NCBI RefSeq assembly: GCF_030388325.1
Contig: NZ_CP103794.1
Coordinates: 2,418,001-2,482,000 of the forward strand
Origin: Flavobacterium johnsoniae
Lineage (GTDB): Bacteria; Bacteroidota; Bacteroidia; Flavobacteriales; Flavobacteriaceae
Reading direction: 5' to 3'
DNA length: 64,000 nt
Shown piece after piece: positions 54,241-63,422 of the stretch. Position 1 is the stretch's first letter. Each line of letters starts with the position of its first letter. The notes beneath the pieces are model-generated. The model made no database searches. It had not been told where the DNA came from and saw nothing but the letters and a program-made list of their open reading frames with translations. The position numbers and the translations under genes are program-made.

Positions 54241-56019
54241 TTAAAGTAATTCTTTTTCCGAAAGTTGTTTTAAATATAACGATGCATAATATCCTTCTTG
54301 ATTTATTAATTGATTATGAGAACCTTGTTGAATAATCTTACCATCTTCGAGTATGATAATTTTGTCTGCATTCTTTGCAGATGACACTCGATGGCTTACA
54401 ATTATGGTTGTTTTGTCTTTAGAAATCTCAAATAAATTGTTTAAAATCATTTCTTCGGTTTCAGTATCAACTGCTGATAGACAATCGTCAAAAAGTAGGA
54501 TGGCAGGATTTTTAATAATGGCTCTTGCAATCGAAACACGTTGTTTTTGCCCGCCTGAAAGGGTAATTCCTCTTTCTCCTAAAATAGTGTCATACTGTTT
54601 GTTAAATGCAATAATATTGTCGTGAACGACTGCATTTTTAGCAGCTGTAAATACTTCTTCATCAGTCGCATTTTCATTTCCGAATTTGATGTTATTTTTA
54701 ATAGTATCTGAAAACAAGAAAGCATCTTGAGGAACGATTCCGATATTATTTCGAAGATCGTTGAGGTTTAACGAGCTGATTTCGTTTTCATCAATTTTCA
54801 CTTCACCATCTGTTACATCATATAATCTCGAAATCAAAGAAAGAATGGTTGATTTTCCAGAACCTGTTTTTCCTAGAATAGCTAAAGTTTCTCCTTTTTT
54901 TACAGTAAAAGAGATGTTTTTCAACGCTTCAATATTGGTATCTTTATATGTGAAAGAAACATTTTCGAAACTAATATTTCCTTGAATGTCAGATGAATTT
55001 TCGTTGTTGTTTTTAATTTCGGGTTCGATCTTCAAAAATTCATTCAAACGCTTTTGAGAAGCTTCTGCCTCTTGAACCATAGACGAAACCCAGCCTAACG
55101 AAGCAACGGGCCAAGTCAGCATATTTACATATAAAATAAACTCAGCAATTGTTCCAATGTTTGGGATACTTCCGTTAATGTACATTACGCCTCCAAAATA
55201 AATCACAACCAAATTACTGATTCCGATAAGGGCAATCATTAAAGGTCCGAATAAAGATTGAACTCTTGCTAAGCTTAAACTTTTGCGTTTGCTTTCTTCG
55301 GCAAGATCGACCATATTATTTTGGTATTGATTTTCTAATGAATACGCTTTGATTACTCTAATTCCCGAAAATGTTTCTTGTGTGAAACTCGAAACCTTAG
55401 AAAGGTACTGCTGAAAAGTAGTGCTTCGTTTATTGATTTCTGAGCTTAATTTGAAAATGCAATACGAAAGAATCGGAAGCGGTAATATAGTATATAGCGT
55501 TAACAGCGGAGAAACATTATACATATATAATATAACGATAGCAAAACGGATCACAGTATTAATAGTATACATAACGGCTGGTCCAACGTACATGCGGACT
55601 TTTGAAACGTCTTCGCTGATACGGTTCATTAAATCCCCAGTTCGGTTTTGTTTGTAAAAAGTCTGCGAAAGATTTTCATATTGTCTGAAAACCTCATTTT
55701 TCAAGTCAAATTCGATATGGCGCGACATAACAATTAATGTTTGACGCGTTAGAAAAAGGAAAAAACCTGAAATAATTGCCGTTGCAATAATTAGTAATAC
55801 ATTATGAACCAAGCCTTCATAATAAGAATCAATAATTAATTGAGAAGATTGTTCTGCTTTTGAAAGTTTATCAAATCTTTCGATCGAGTCCAAAGACTTG
55901 CTGATTAGCTTAGGAGTAAAGAGTGCAAAAATTTGTGAGATTATAGTTATTAAAATACCAAGCGAAAAACTGTATTTATATTTGATGAAATATTTGTTTA
56001 AATAGCTTAATTCTTTCAT
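54241..56019 (-). CDS. ABC exporter, fused permease and ATPase
   Basis: The 592-residue half-transporter has a type IV (MsbA-like) six-helix membrane domain (about 1-325) and a C-terminal ATPase. The ATPase has Walker A GKTGSGKST near residue 386, signature LSGGQKQR near 490, Walker B ILLFDDCLSAVD and a switch histidine (IIVSHR). Such proteins dimerise to export lipids, drugs or peptides; the substrate is unknown and there is no adjacent second half. It is the only transporter gene of this kind in the window. Confidence 0.92.
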   Translation of the reverse strand: MKELSYLNKYFIKYKYSFSLGILITIISQIFALFTPKLISKSLDSIERFDKLSKAEQSSQLIIDSYYEGLVHNVLLIIATAIISGFFLFLTRQTLIVMSRHIEFDLKNEVFRQYENLSQTFYKQNRTGDLMNRISEDVSKVRMYVGPAVMYTINTVIRFAIVILYMYNVSPLLTLYTILPLPILSYCIFKLSSEINKRSTTFQQYLSKVSSFTQETFSGIRVIKAYSLENQYQNNMVDLAEESKRKSLSLARVQSLFGPLMIALIGISNLVVIYFGGVMYINGSIPNIGTIAEFILYVNMLTWPVASLGWVSSMVQEAEASQKRLNEFLKIEPEIKNNNENSSDIQGNISFENVSFTYKDTNIEALKNISFTVKKGETLAILGKTGSGKSTILSLISRLYDVTDGEVKIDENEISSLNLNDLRNNIGIVPQDAFLFSDTIKNNIKFGNENATDEEVFTAAKNAVVHDNIIAFNKQYDTILGERGITLSGGQKQRVSIARAIIKNPAILLFDDCLSAVDTETEEMILNNLFEISKDKTTIIVSHRVSSAKNADKIIILEDGKIIQQGSHNQLINQEGYYASLYLKQLSEKELL

Positions 56020-56165
56020 TTTTTTAAGAAATCTGATATTGAATTGATTTGTATTTAAGAATTATTATTAAATAAAGTTATAATAATTTGCGATTTAATC
56101 AAAACAATTATATTGTAAAATTGTTATTTTATAGATAAAAAATTAGCACATGTGTATTTTTTAAT

Positions 56166-56173
56166 TATGTTTG
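56166..56173 (+). promoter_or_regulatory. Possible -7 element of leucine dehydrogenase
   Basis: TATGTTTG matches TAnnTTTG, 50 bases before the ATG. A -33 element is not obvious. The 200-base region around it, between divergent genes, is otherwise plain AT-rich DNA. Confidence 0.35.
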
Positions 56174-56223
56174 AGTTGTCTTTTTGACGAATTCATAATT
56201 TTAACCTAATTAATACTAGCGCT

Positions 56224-57330
56224 ATGGATGCAACTTTCGCAACTGGAAAGGAACTTCAAAAAATGGATCCTGTTTTTGGTCAATTATCTTTTGACGATCA
56301 CGAACAAATTGTATTTTGCAATGACAAAGATACAGGTTTAAAAGCAATTATTGGTATTCATAATTCGGTTATGGGGCCAGCTTTGGGAGGAACCAGAATG
56401 TGGAATTATAACACAGAATGGGAAGCTTTAAACGATGTTTTACGTCTTTCTAGAGGTATGACGTTTAAATCTGCTATTACTGGACTTAATATTGGTGGAG
56501 GTAAAGCCGTTATCATTGGTGATGCTAAAACTCAAAAAACACCTGAATTAATGCGTAAGTTTGGTGAATTTGTTCATTCATTAAGCGGAAGATATATTAC
56601 AGCAGAAGATGTCGGAATGGAAACTAAAGACATGGATACTGTGAGAGATGTGACGCCTTATGTTACTGGTATTTCTGAAGAAAGAGGTGGTTCTGGAAAC
56701 CCTTCGCCAGTTACGGCTTACGGTGTTTATTTAGGTATGAAAGCTGCTGCTAAAAGTCAGTTTGGAACTGATGTTTTAGACGGTAAAAAAGTCTTGGTGC
56801 AAGGAATTGGACACGTTGGTGAAACTTTGGTTGAGTATTTAACTAAAGAAGGAGCACAAGTAACTATTTCTGATATTAACGAAGAAAAATTATACCAAGT
56901 TGCTTCTAAATACAACGCTACAATTTATACTGGAGAAGATCTATATACAGCAGATGTTGACATCTACGCGCCATGTGCGATGGGAGCAACAATCAACGAT
57001 AACACAGTAGATAAAATTAAAGCTAAAGTTATTGCTGGTGCAGCAAACAATCAATTAGCTGACGAAAATGTTCACGGTGCAAGATTACAAGAAAGAGGAA
57101 TTCTTTACGCTCCAGATTTCTTAATCAACGCTGGTGGAATTATCAATGTTTACGCTGAATTAGCAAACTACGGCAAAGCTGAAATAATGACTAAAACAGA
57201 AAATATCTACAATACAACTTTAGAAATTATAGATTTTGCTGCTAAAAATAATATTACAACTCATAAAGCGGCTCTAACAATTGCTCAAAATCGTATCGAT
57301 CAAAGAAGAATCGAAAACGCTGCTAAATAA
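56224..57330 (+). CDS. ldh: Leucine/branched-chain amino acid dehydrogenase
   Basis: The 368-residue Glu/Leu/Phe/Val dehydrogenase has the substrate-binding MGPALGGTRMW, the catalytic lysine region GLNIGGGKAVI, the catalytic-aspartate loop TAEDVGM, and an NAD+-binding Rossmann fold (VLVQGIGHVGETLVEYL). It interconverts leucine, valine or isoleucine and their 2-oxo acids, supplying branched-chain fatty acid precursors in Bacteroidota. Length and start are usual. A strong terminator follows. Confidence 0.94.
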   Translation: MDATFATGKELQKMDPVFGQLSFDDHEQIVFCNDKDTGLKAIIGIHNSVMGPALGGTRMWNYNTEWEALNDVLRLSRGMTFKSAITGLNIGGGKAVIIGDAKTQKTPELMRKFGEFVHSLSGRYITAEDVGMETKDMDTVRDVTPYVTGISEERGGSGNPSPVTAYGVYLGMKAAAKSQFGTDVLDGKKVLVQGIGHVGETLVEYLTKEGAQVTISDINEEKLYQVASKYNATIYTGEDLYTADVDIYAPCAMGATINDNTVDKIKAKVIAGAANNQLADENVHGARLQERGILYAPDFLINAGGIINVYAELANYGKAEIMTKTENIYNTTLEIIDFAAKNNITTHKAALTIAQNRIDQRRIENAAK

Positions 57331-57350
57331 TTTTTTTAGTTTACTGTCTC

Positions 57351-57389
57351 AGTCTCAGTTTTCAGAACTACTGGAAACTGAGACTTTTT
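57351..57389 (+). terminator. Terminator after leucine dehydrogenase
   Basis: AGTCTCAGTTTTCAG, a five-base loop and CTGGAAACTGAGACT form a 15-base stem with one wobble, followed by five T. Confidence 0.9.
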
Positions 57390-57498
57390 GTTTTAACTTA
57401 ATACCGAAAACTGCCACTGCGACTGAAAACTAAATAAAAAGGAGACCAAAAACCACGACTTTTTTACGAATTAATTTTAAAATATGCCTTAAAAGTTA

Positions 57499-57506
57499 TA
57501 CTTTTG
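57499..57506 (+). promoter_or_regulatory. Probable -7 element of nusB
   Basis: TACTTTTG matches TAnnTTTG, 28 bases before the GTG start at 57535. Confidence 0.5.
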
Positions 57507-57534
57507 CAGACTAATTTTTAAATGTTCTTACGAG

Positions 57535-58479
57535 GTGGTAAATAGAAGACACATACGCGTTAAAGTAATGCAATCCATTTATGCAATGCATCAAAGCGGT
57601 TCTGAAAATATGGAAAAAGAAGAAAAATTTCTTTTCTACAGCATTGATAATATTCAGGACTTATACCTTATAATGCTTTCTTCATTGATTGAAATTTGTA
57701 AAAAAGAATCTGTTTTTTTACATCTTTCAAGTAAAAAACACCTGGCAACTTCCGCAGAACGTAATCCAAACGAAAAATTTGTAAAGAATAAAATTTTTCA
57801 ACTTCTTGCCGAAAGCAATTCCCTTAGCATCGCTTTAGAAACTCGTAAAATTAATAACTGGTCTTTAAACGACGATTATATTATTTTGCTTTTAAATGAT
57901 GTTAAAGCAAGCGATATTTATAAAAAATATATGAGCAATAATGTGAATACATTTGAAGAAGACAGACAATTTATTATTGATTTGTTTGAAAATGTTATTG
58001 TTCCTAATGAAAAATTATATGAGTATTTAGAAGATGATAAATTAACTTGGGTTGATGATATTCCGGTTGTAAATACGCATATTGTAAAACAATTAAAAGC
58101 AATCAAAACAGAAGATCCAGACGATTTTAGAGTGCCTAAATTGTATAAAGATGTTGAAGATAAGGATTTTGCAAAAGATTTGTTTAGAAGAACAGTTTTA
58201 AACGAAAATGAATTTGCAAAAGAATATGATGATAAAACTCCAAATTGGGATAGCGATCGTATTGCCGAAATTGATACTATTATCTTGAAAATGGCAATTT
58301 GCGAGTTTGTTAAATTTCCTTCAATTCCAGTAAAAGTAACTCTTAACGAATATTTAGAAATTGCAAAAGAATATTCTACTCCGAAAAGTAGTATTTTTAT
58401 CAACGGAATTTTAGATAATCTTGTAAAAGAACTTACCGCTAATAAAAAGATGGTAAAAGTAGGAAGAGGATTAATGTAA
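57535..58479 (+). CDS. nusB: Transcription antitermination factor NusB, long Bacteroidota form
   Basis: The 314-residue product begins with GTG (MVNRRHIRVKVMQSIYAM); no in-frame ATG lies upstream, and the sequence from MVNRRHIR on is the natural family start. NusB proper is about 140 residues. Here a helical N-terminal and middle extension (about 1-185) precedes the NusB fold (about 190-305, DTIILKMAICEFVKFPSIPVK). It works with NusE (S10) in antitermination of rRNA operons. Its distance to yajC (88 bases, same strand) suggests a shared transcript. Confidence 0.92.
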   Translation: MVNRRHIRVKVMQSIYAMHQSGSENMEKEEKFLFYSIDNIQDLYLIMLSSLIEICKKESVFLHLSSKKHLATSAERNPNEKFVKNKIFQLLAESNSLSIALETRKINNWSLNDDYIILLLNDVKASDIYKKYMSNNVNTFEEDRQFIIDLFENVIVPNEKLYEYLEDDKLTWVDDIPVVNTHIVKQLKAIKTEDPDDFRVPKLYKDVEDKDFAKDLFRRTVLNENEFAKEYDDKTPNWDSDRIAEIDTIILKMAICEFVKFPSIPVKVTLNEYLEIAKEYSTPKSSIFINGILDNLVKELTANKKMVKVGRGLM

Positions 58480-58567
58480 AATCTGAATTTTTAATTTTTG
58501 TCTCTTTGGACGAAGTCGGAGAGTTTAGAAAAGAATATTAAATATAAATCAAAAATAAATTTAAATT

Positions 58568-58843
58568 ATGGGACAATTATCTCAATTTGCGCCATTTCTT
58601 TTAATGTTTGTGGTAATCTATTTTTTCATGATTAGACCACAGCAAAAAAGAGCAAAAAATGAAAAAGAATTTGAAAGTAGCCTAAAAGTAGGTGATAGAA
58701 TAATTACAAAAAGTGGTTTCCACGGTAAAGTTGTTGAATTGGCTGAAACTTCAGTTATTATTGAAACAATGTCTGGAAAATTAAAAATTGAGCGTTCTGC
58801 AATTTCTATGGAAATGAGCGCTGCTTTGAATAAAAAAGCTTAA
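58568..58843 (+). CDS. yajC: Preprotein translocase subunit YajC
   Basis: The 91-residue protein has one N-terminal membrane segment (APFLLMFVVIYFFMIRPQQK) followed by the cytoplasmic domain with the conserved KVGDRIITKSGFHGKV. YajC associates with SecDF and assists protein export. The arrangement nusB-yajC is common in Bacteroidota. A terminator follows 22 bases after the stop. Confidence 0.95.
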   Translation: MGQLSQFAPFLLMFVVIYFFMIRPQQKRAKNEKEFESSLKVGDRIITKSGFHGKVVELAETSVIIETMSGKLKIERSAISMEMSAALNKKA

Positions 58844-58865
58844 GTTTTTAAAATACGATATTTGA

Positions 58866-58902
58866 AATCCCAAATTCCAAATGGAGTTTGGGATTTTTTT
58901 TT
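58866..58902 (+). terminator. Terminator after yajC
   Basis: AATCCCAAA and TTTGGGATT form a perfect nine-base stem around a 12-base loop, ending in eight to nine T. Confidence 0.9.
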
Positions 58903-58923
58903 ACAAATACAAACCAAGTTAGT

Positions 58924-59029
58924 TTTGTCATTCCGAGGAACGAGGAATCTTCGTGAGAAACTCCGCAATCTAAATCGATAATCTTTGTAGAGCTACTTGT
59001 GGAGATCCTTCCTTCGTCAGGATGACAAA
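58924..59029. repeat. Imperfect inverted repeat, family G
   Basis: The gene-free stretch 58844-59155 contains two repeats. This one has arms TTTGTCATTCCGAGGAACGA (58924 onward) and its near-complement ending at 59029 (CGTCAGGATGACAAA), with a second AGGAATCTTCG/TGGAGATCC pair inside. The arms are GC-richer than their surroundings. Open frames across it are not real genes. Confidence 0.7.
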
Positions 59030-59079
59030 CTGTATGATAGGACTTTGAAGTATATTTTGTTTGAAATGAAAAAAGAAAA

Positions 59080-59112
59080 ACCTTTGTCAAAGTTTTAAAC
59101 TTTGACAAAGGT
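59080..59112. repeat. Perfect 33-base palindrome
   Basis: ACCTTTGTCAAAGTTT at 59080-59095 is perfectly complementary to 59097-59112 with a single T between. It may form a hairpin or cruciform; it has no long T run and lies just before the gene stop at 59156. Confidence 0.8.
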
Positions 59113-59155
59113 CTCGTATAGTTTTGGAATTTGGAATTTCTAAATTGAAATTTAT

Positions 59156-59734
59156 TTATCGATATTTATCATTCAATCCAACATTTGCTAAAATCATCGG
59201 AATCACTTTTTCAATTCTAGAAACTTTTGTTTTTTCCTGTTTGGCTGATTCAATATATTCTAAAAACTCATATTGTTTATAAGGCTTGAAATTTTCAAAT
59301 GCGATTTTTAGAGCAGGATTTTGTCCTATTTCTTTATTCAAAAGCTCAGAAATAATAGTTTCTTTCTTGGAAGGTTTTATCACTTTTCCTTGCTTTTCAT
59401 TCTCAATGGCTTCGTGAATATATTCTAAAATTTCTTTTTCGTTTATTTCTTCTTTCGATTTAAAACGCCATTGACGAAGTGATTTTGTTACTTCTTCTTG
59501 AGCATTGATAAGTTTTTTCTTTTCGTCTTTTAAGAAAACACCATTATAAAACCAAATGGTAAAATAATCTTTAAAACCGCCAAGACCAACAACGTTTTTT
59601 TTATTGAAAACATAAACGGGAGCTCCCCATTTTACGGTTTCGATCAGTTCAGTTTTATCAATAATTGATTTAAGAAGAAGAATTTCTTCTTCCCATTGAT
59701 TTACTTTATCCCAAACGTGTTTTTTCTCAGACAT
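59156..59734 (-). CDS. YdeI/OmpD-associated (DUF1801-type) protein
   Basis: The 192-residue product (ATG at 59734, MSEKKHVWDKVNQ) has the DUF1801 beta-sheet core (IETVKWGAPVYVFNKKNVVGLGGFKDYFTIWFYNG). It also has the C-terminal YdeI helical part (FKPYKQYEFLEYIESAKQEKTKVSRIEKV). The frame also runs up to 59776, but that extension overlaps the pepT gene by 35 bases. It starts just past the pepT stop (7 bases), so it is in one operon with pepT. Function not established. Confidence 0.85.
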   Translation of the reverse strand: MSEKKHVWDKVNQWEEEILLLKSIIDKTELIETVKWGAPVYVFNKKNVVGLGGFKDYFTIWFYNGVFLKDEKKKLINAQEEVTKSLRQWRFKSKEEINEKEILEYIHEAIENEKQGKVIKPSKKETIISELLNKEIGQNPALKIAFENFKPYKQYEFLEYIESAKQEKTKVSRIEKVIPMILANVGLNDKYR

Positions 59735-59741
59735 TGTTTGA

Positions 59742-61019
59742 TTATTTTTTTCTTTTAGGTTTTTCGGGCGCGTCAAAGATTCCAGGAATTGCTGTTAATT
59801 CTGCAATTTTTACGATAACATCTGTTGCTTTCTGGATGCTTTCTGCTGGAACATATTCGTATTTTCCGTGGAAATTATGTCCACCCGCAAAAATATTCGG
59901 ACAAGGTAATCCCATAAATGATAATTGAGAACCGTCAGTTCCGCCGCGAATTGGTTTAATGATCGGTTTAATGTTTAATTCACGCATCGCTTTTTCGGCA
60001 ATATCCACAATATATTTTACAGGCAGAACCTTTTCTTTCATATTGTAATATTGATCTTTAACTTCAGCAACAACAATATCTTCTCCAAATTTCTTTGCGA
60101 ATTTTTTATTGAACTTTTTGGCTATTTTATGAATTAGTTCTTTTCTGTTTTCGAACTTTTTCTTGTTATGATCTCGAATAATCAGTTCTAAAACTGTTTC
60201 TTCGATATTTCCTTTGATGTGATGAACGTGGAAAAATCCTTCGTAACCTTTAGTTTCTTCTGGAGTTTCACCTTTCGGAAGTTCGTTGATAAAATCATTA
60301 GCCAAAAGCATAGAATTAATCATTTTTCCTTTTGCATAACCTGGGTGAACGCTTTTTCCTTTAAAAGTAATTTTAGCTCCAGCTGCGTTAAAATTTTCAT
60401 ATTCTAATTCGCCAATCTGGCTTCCATCCATTGTGTAAGCCCATTGCGCTCCGAATTTTTCAACATCAAAATGATGCGCTCCGCGACCGATTTCTTCGTC
60501 TGGCGTAAAACCTATTCTGATTTTCCCGTGTTTAATTTCTGGATGCTGAATTAAATATTCCATTGCCGAAACAATTTCTGTAATTCCCGCTTTATCATCT
60601 GCTCCTAAAAGTGTTGTTCCATCAGTTGTAATGATGGTTTGACCTTTATATTGTAATAAATCTTTAAAGTAATTTGGAGATAAAATAATGTTCTTTTCTG
60701 CATTTAAAACAATATCTTTTCCATCGTAATTTTCAACAATTTGGGGTTTTACATTTGCTCCGCTAAAATCTGGAGAAGTATCAAAATGAGAAACAAAACC
60801 AATTGTGGGAACTTCATGATCTACATTGCTTGGAAGCGTCGCCATGATATATGCTTTATCATCTATCGTAACTTCTTCAAGTCCAATTGCTTTTAGTTCT
60901 TCGACTAATTTATTGGCAAGATTCCATTGTTTTTGTGTACTTGGTGTTGTTTGTGAATGTGGATCTGATTCAGTGTCAATTGTTACGTAACTGATAAAAC
61001 GATCTATGATATGTTGCAT
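59742..61019 (-). CDS. pepT: Peptidase T
   Basis: The 425-residue M20B metallopeptidase removes the N-terminal residue from tripeptides. Zn ligands appear in [13 protein letters not shown] (His), LLGADDKAG (Asp), [14 protein letters not shown] (Glu-Glu) and the [12 protein letters not shown] segment with the final ligand. It is slightly longer than the usual 408-410 residues because of a basic tail (PEKPKRKK). It is the first gene of a pair with the YdeI-type gene. Confidence 0.95.
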   Translation of the reverse strand: MQHIIDRFISYVTIDTESDPHSQTTPSTQKQWNLANKLVEELKAIGLEEVTIDDKAYIMATLPSNVDHEVPTIGFVSHFDTSPDFSGANVKPQIVENYDGKDIVLNAEKNIILSPNYFKDLLQYKGQTIITTDGTTLLGADDKAGITEIVSAMEYLIQHPEIKHGKIRIGFTPDEEIGRGAHHFDVEKFGAQWAYTMDGSQIGELEYENFNAAGAKITFKGKSVHPGYAKGKMINSMLLANDFINELPKGETPEETKGYEGFFHVHHIKGNIEETVLELIIRDHNKKKFENRKELIHKIAKKFNKKFAKKFGEDIVVAEVKDQYYNMKEKVLPVKYIVDIAEKAMRELNIKPIIKPIRGGTDGSQLSFMGLPCPNIFAGGHNFHGKYEYVPAESIQKATDVIVKIAELTAIPGIFDAPEKPKRKK

Positions 61020-61089
61020 TTTTTTGAATTTTTAGCAAATATAGAAATTTTTTCTGCTGAATAATTTAGCTTTTTCTATCTGAATTAAT

Positions 61090-61118
61090 AAAAAAAGGGA
61101 TTCTGTATGAATCCCTTT
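61090..61118 (-). terminator. Terminator after the FGE-like gene
   Basis: On the minus strand AAAGGGATTC, a five-base loop and GAATCCCTTT form a ten-base stem, then T. Confidence 0.85.
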
Positions 61119-61136
61119 ATGATATTTAAAATGTTG

Positions 61137-62267
61137 TTATTTACTTTTTACACATCTAAAACCAACGTGGTTTGCAGCAGATCTTATTTCGCCTTTTCCT
61201 CTTGTACCGACCATATAACGAGTACAATATTGATCGGTACATAAAAACGAGCCGCCTCTGTGCACACGTTTAATTTCTGTCGGATCATTGGGATCGTAAT
61301 AAGTGCTTGGTCCCGTTGGATTTTTTGTTGTTTTTCCGCTTTCCGCTAATGATTTATAGTAGTCAACGCTGTACCAATCATTAACCCATTCCCAAACATT
61401 TCCTGCCATATCGTAAAGTCCATAGGCGTTTGGAGCATATTGCGCTGTTGGAGCAATTCCTTTAAATCCGTCTTCGCCTGTATCTCCATCTTTTATCGGA
61501 AAATGTCCTTGGTAAATGTTAGCTTGAAATTTTCCCTTAGGTTTTAAATCGTTCCCCCAAGCATAAAGATTTCCTGTTTTACCGCCACGAGCTGCAAATT
61601 CCCATTCTGCTTCTGTTGGAAGTCTTTTGCCCGCCCATTTTGCATAAGCGGCTGCATCTTCGTAAACCACATGAACTACAGGATATTTTTCTCTTCCTTT
61701 GATTGTACTTTGCGGACCTTCAGGATGTCTCCAGTCAGCGCCTGGTTCGTAGCGCCACCATTGCAGAAAATTATTCAGGTTCACGGCAGAAGGAGTAGGA
61801 GTAAACACAACAGAACCAGTAATTAAATCAGCTTCGCTCGCAGTTGGAAATTCCTCTTTAGTTGGTTTTTGTTCTGCAACAGTTACATAACCAGTTGCTT
61901 TTACAAATTTTTCGAATTCTTCGTTTGTTACTTCAGTTTCATCCATATAATAACCATCAACATAAACGCGATGAATTGGAGCGGCATCTTTTGTAACGCC
62001 TTTTATGCTGCATAAACTTTCGTCTTCTACATTGCTTCCCATAGAAAATTCTCCGCCAGGAATCCAAACCATACCTTTAGGTGCTTTTGTTTCTGGTTTG
62101 AATTTATTTTCGATAGTTGGCTTAAATTCAGATTCCATGCTAACTGGAACTTCGTGGCATTCAGCAACCGTTTTTTCTTCTTTATCTGTAAATCTGGTGT
62201 AGCTATAGGCTATTGAAATAATGGATAATGTAAGTAATGCAAATATCCAAAAGGTCTTGTTTTTCAT
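61137..62267 (-). CDS. Formylglycine-generating-enzyme-like protein with both catalytic Cys
   Basis: The 376-residue protein has an N-terminal membrane anchor or signal (about 5-22), a linker, and an FGE-sulfatase domain from about 65 to 376 (GMVWIPGGEFSMGS, DETEVTNEEFEKFVKATGYVT, RLPTEAEWEFAARGG, AGNVWEWVNDWY). The C-terminal segment GGSFLCTDQYCTRY carries two cysteines five residues apart (Cys343 and Cys348), and NHVGFRC follows. These match the cysteine pair that binds copper in formylglycine-generating enzymes, and many FGE-sulfatase-domain relatives (e.g. gliding motility GldJ/GldK-type) lack it. It may convert a cysteine to formylglycine in a sulfatase after export. No sulfatase gene is in the window. 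Confidence 0.88.
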   Translation of the reverse strand: MKNKTFWIFALLTLSIISIAYSYTRFTDKEEKTVAECHEVPVSMESEFKPTIENKFKPETKAPKGMVWIPGGEFSMGSNVEDESLCSIKGVTKDAAPIHRVYVDGYYMDETEVTNEEFEKFVKATGYVTVAEQKPTKEEFPTASEADLITGSVVFTPTPSAVNLNNFLQWWRYEPGADWRHPEGPQSTIKGREKYPVVHVVYEDAAAYAKWAGKRLPTEAEWEFAARGGKTGNLYAWGNDLKPKGKFQANIYQGHFPIKDGDTGEDGFKGIAPTAQYAPNAYGLYDMAGNVWEWVNDWYSVDYYKSLAESGKTTKNPTGPSTYYDPNDPTEIKRVHRGGSFLCTDQYCTRYMVGTRGKGEIRSAANHVGFRCVKSK

Positions 62268-62362
62268 GGTTTATTTTTTTGAAACTGATAATGGTTGTAA
62301 TAGAAGGGATAAAATTATAAAAATAACTTTATAGTTATACTAATTTTATAGAATTAATATAT

Positions 62363-63343
62363 TTATTTATCTTCCTCAACAAGAACTACTTCGTATTTAT
62401 CTTTTCCGTCTACTTGAACAGGCTGATAATAAGTTTCACCAAATTTTATGTATTTTACATCTCCTACAGTAACTTCTTCTCCGCCTTCAGGAAGATTTTC
62501 AACTATTGTTCCTGCGGTAGGCGCAACTACTTTATAAGAGCTTCCGTCTTTTTCATAATATGTACCGCCGTAGTAATAATTATTGACTGTTCCCGTATTG
62601 ACTGTTTGTGCTCCACTCGGAATATTATTAACTGTTCCGCCAACGGGAGCTGGAACAGCAGTGTAACCACCGTTAGAAGGTGCGTACCAAACTCCTTGAT
62701 CATAATGATATTGAGTACTTTCTACACTAACCACAATTGCTGTAACAGCTAAAGTAGTGACGAAAAATCCCCAAGGATGCCAAACTGGACCCCAGTAAAA
62801 AGGTCTGTAAGGATGGTAATAATATGGATGATAACCGTAATATCTGTATCCGCCGTGTATGTAAGGAGGTCGTGTGTAAACAACTGTATTTCTTCTTACC
62901 ACGGTATTTCTATTATTGTTGATTGTAATATCTCTGCTTCTGTCTACATTTCGTGTATTTCCGCTAATATTAGTATTTCTATTGCCAGAATTTCTAGTAT
63001 TATTGGAATTACGATTTGTAGTGTTTTTTCTGTTGTTAATTTTAGTATTAGAACTATTATTTGGTCTTGTAATTTTTGTTCCAGAACCATTAGAGCCAGG
63101 TCTAGTTACAGCTGGTTTATTTGCTGACGGCTTAGTTACAGCTGGTCTTGACTGATTGGACGGTCTTGTAACAGAAGGTCTTGTTTGAGCTCCGCCGGCA
63201 GGTCTATGAACGCCTCCGCCACCTCGATGTCCAACGCCTCCGCCTCCGTGACGCTGTGCGAAACTATCTATTGAAATAAGGAAAAATGTACCTATCAAAT
63301 ACATTAGTGCCGATTTTCTTGCTGATTTGGATATGTTTTTCAT
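62363..63343 (-). CDS. Secreted DUF6515-type protein with low-complexity N-terminal half
   Basis: From the ATG at 63343 the product is 326 residues, with a signal peptide (about 1-29). Then follow Gly/His-rich and Arg/Pro/Thr/Asn-rich repeats (TRPS, TKPS, TRPG, NNRNT) to about residue 150. The C-terminal half has a Tyr/His-rich segment (YRYYGYHPYYYHPYRPF), a hydrophobic helix (FFVTTLAVTAIVVSV) and two SH3-like units (YYYDQGVWY-type, NIPSGAQTVN, NLPEGGEEVTV). This layout matches DUF6515. Function unknown; cell-surface location is likely. Confidence 0.8.
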   Translation of the reverse strand: MKNISKSARKSALMYLIGTFFLISIDSFAQRHGGGGVGHRGGGGVHRPAGGAQTRPSVTRPSNQSRPAVTKPSANKPAVTRPGSNGSGTKITRPNNSSNTKINNRKNTTNRNSNNTRNSGNRNTNISGNTRNVDRSRDITINNNRNTVVRRNTVVYTRPPYIHGGYRYYGYHPYYYHPYRPFYWGPVWHPWGFFVTTLAVTAIVVSVESTQYHYDQGVWYAPSNGGYTAVPAPVGGTVNNIPSGAQTVNTGTVNNYYYGGTYYEKDGSSYKVVAPTAGTIVENLPEGGEEVTVGDVKYIKFGETYYQPVQVDGKDKYEVVLVEEDK

Positions 63344-63422
63344 TTTCAGTTGTTTATATGAATTAAAGTTATGAAAAAAAATCTCTCGTTTAAAAAAATG
63401 AAACAAAAGTTTGTTTATAGAT

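Noticed and set aside
57918..58403. 161-codon open frame antisense to nusB
   Set aside because: It is Ser/Phe-rich in the shadow of a well-supported gene and has no own start context.
58848..59108. 86-codon open frame on the minus strand after yajC
   Set aside because: It lies wholly across the two palindromic repeats and has no recognisable protein pattern.
62414..63127. Two open frames antisense to the DUF6515 gene (62414-62752 and 62777-63127)
   Set aside because: They mirror the low-complexity repeats of the real gene and are Ile/Ser/Cys-rich without family features.
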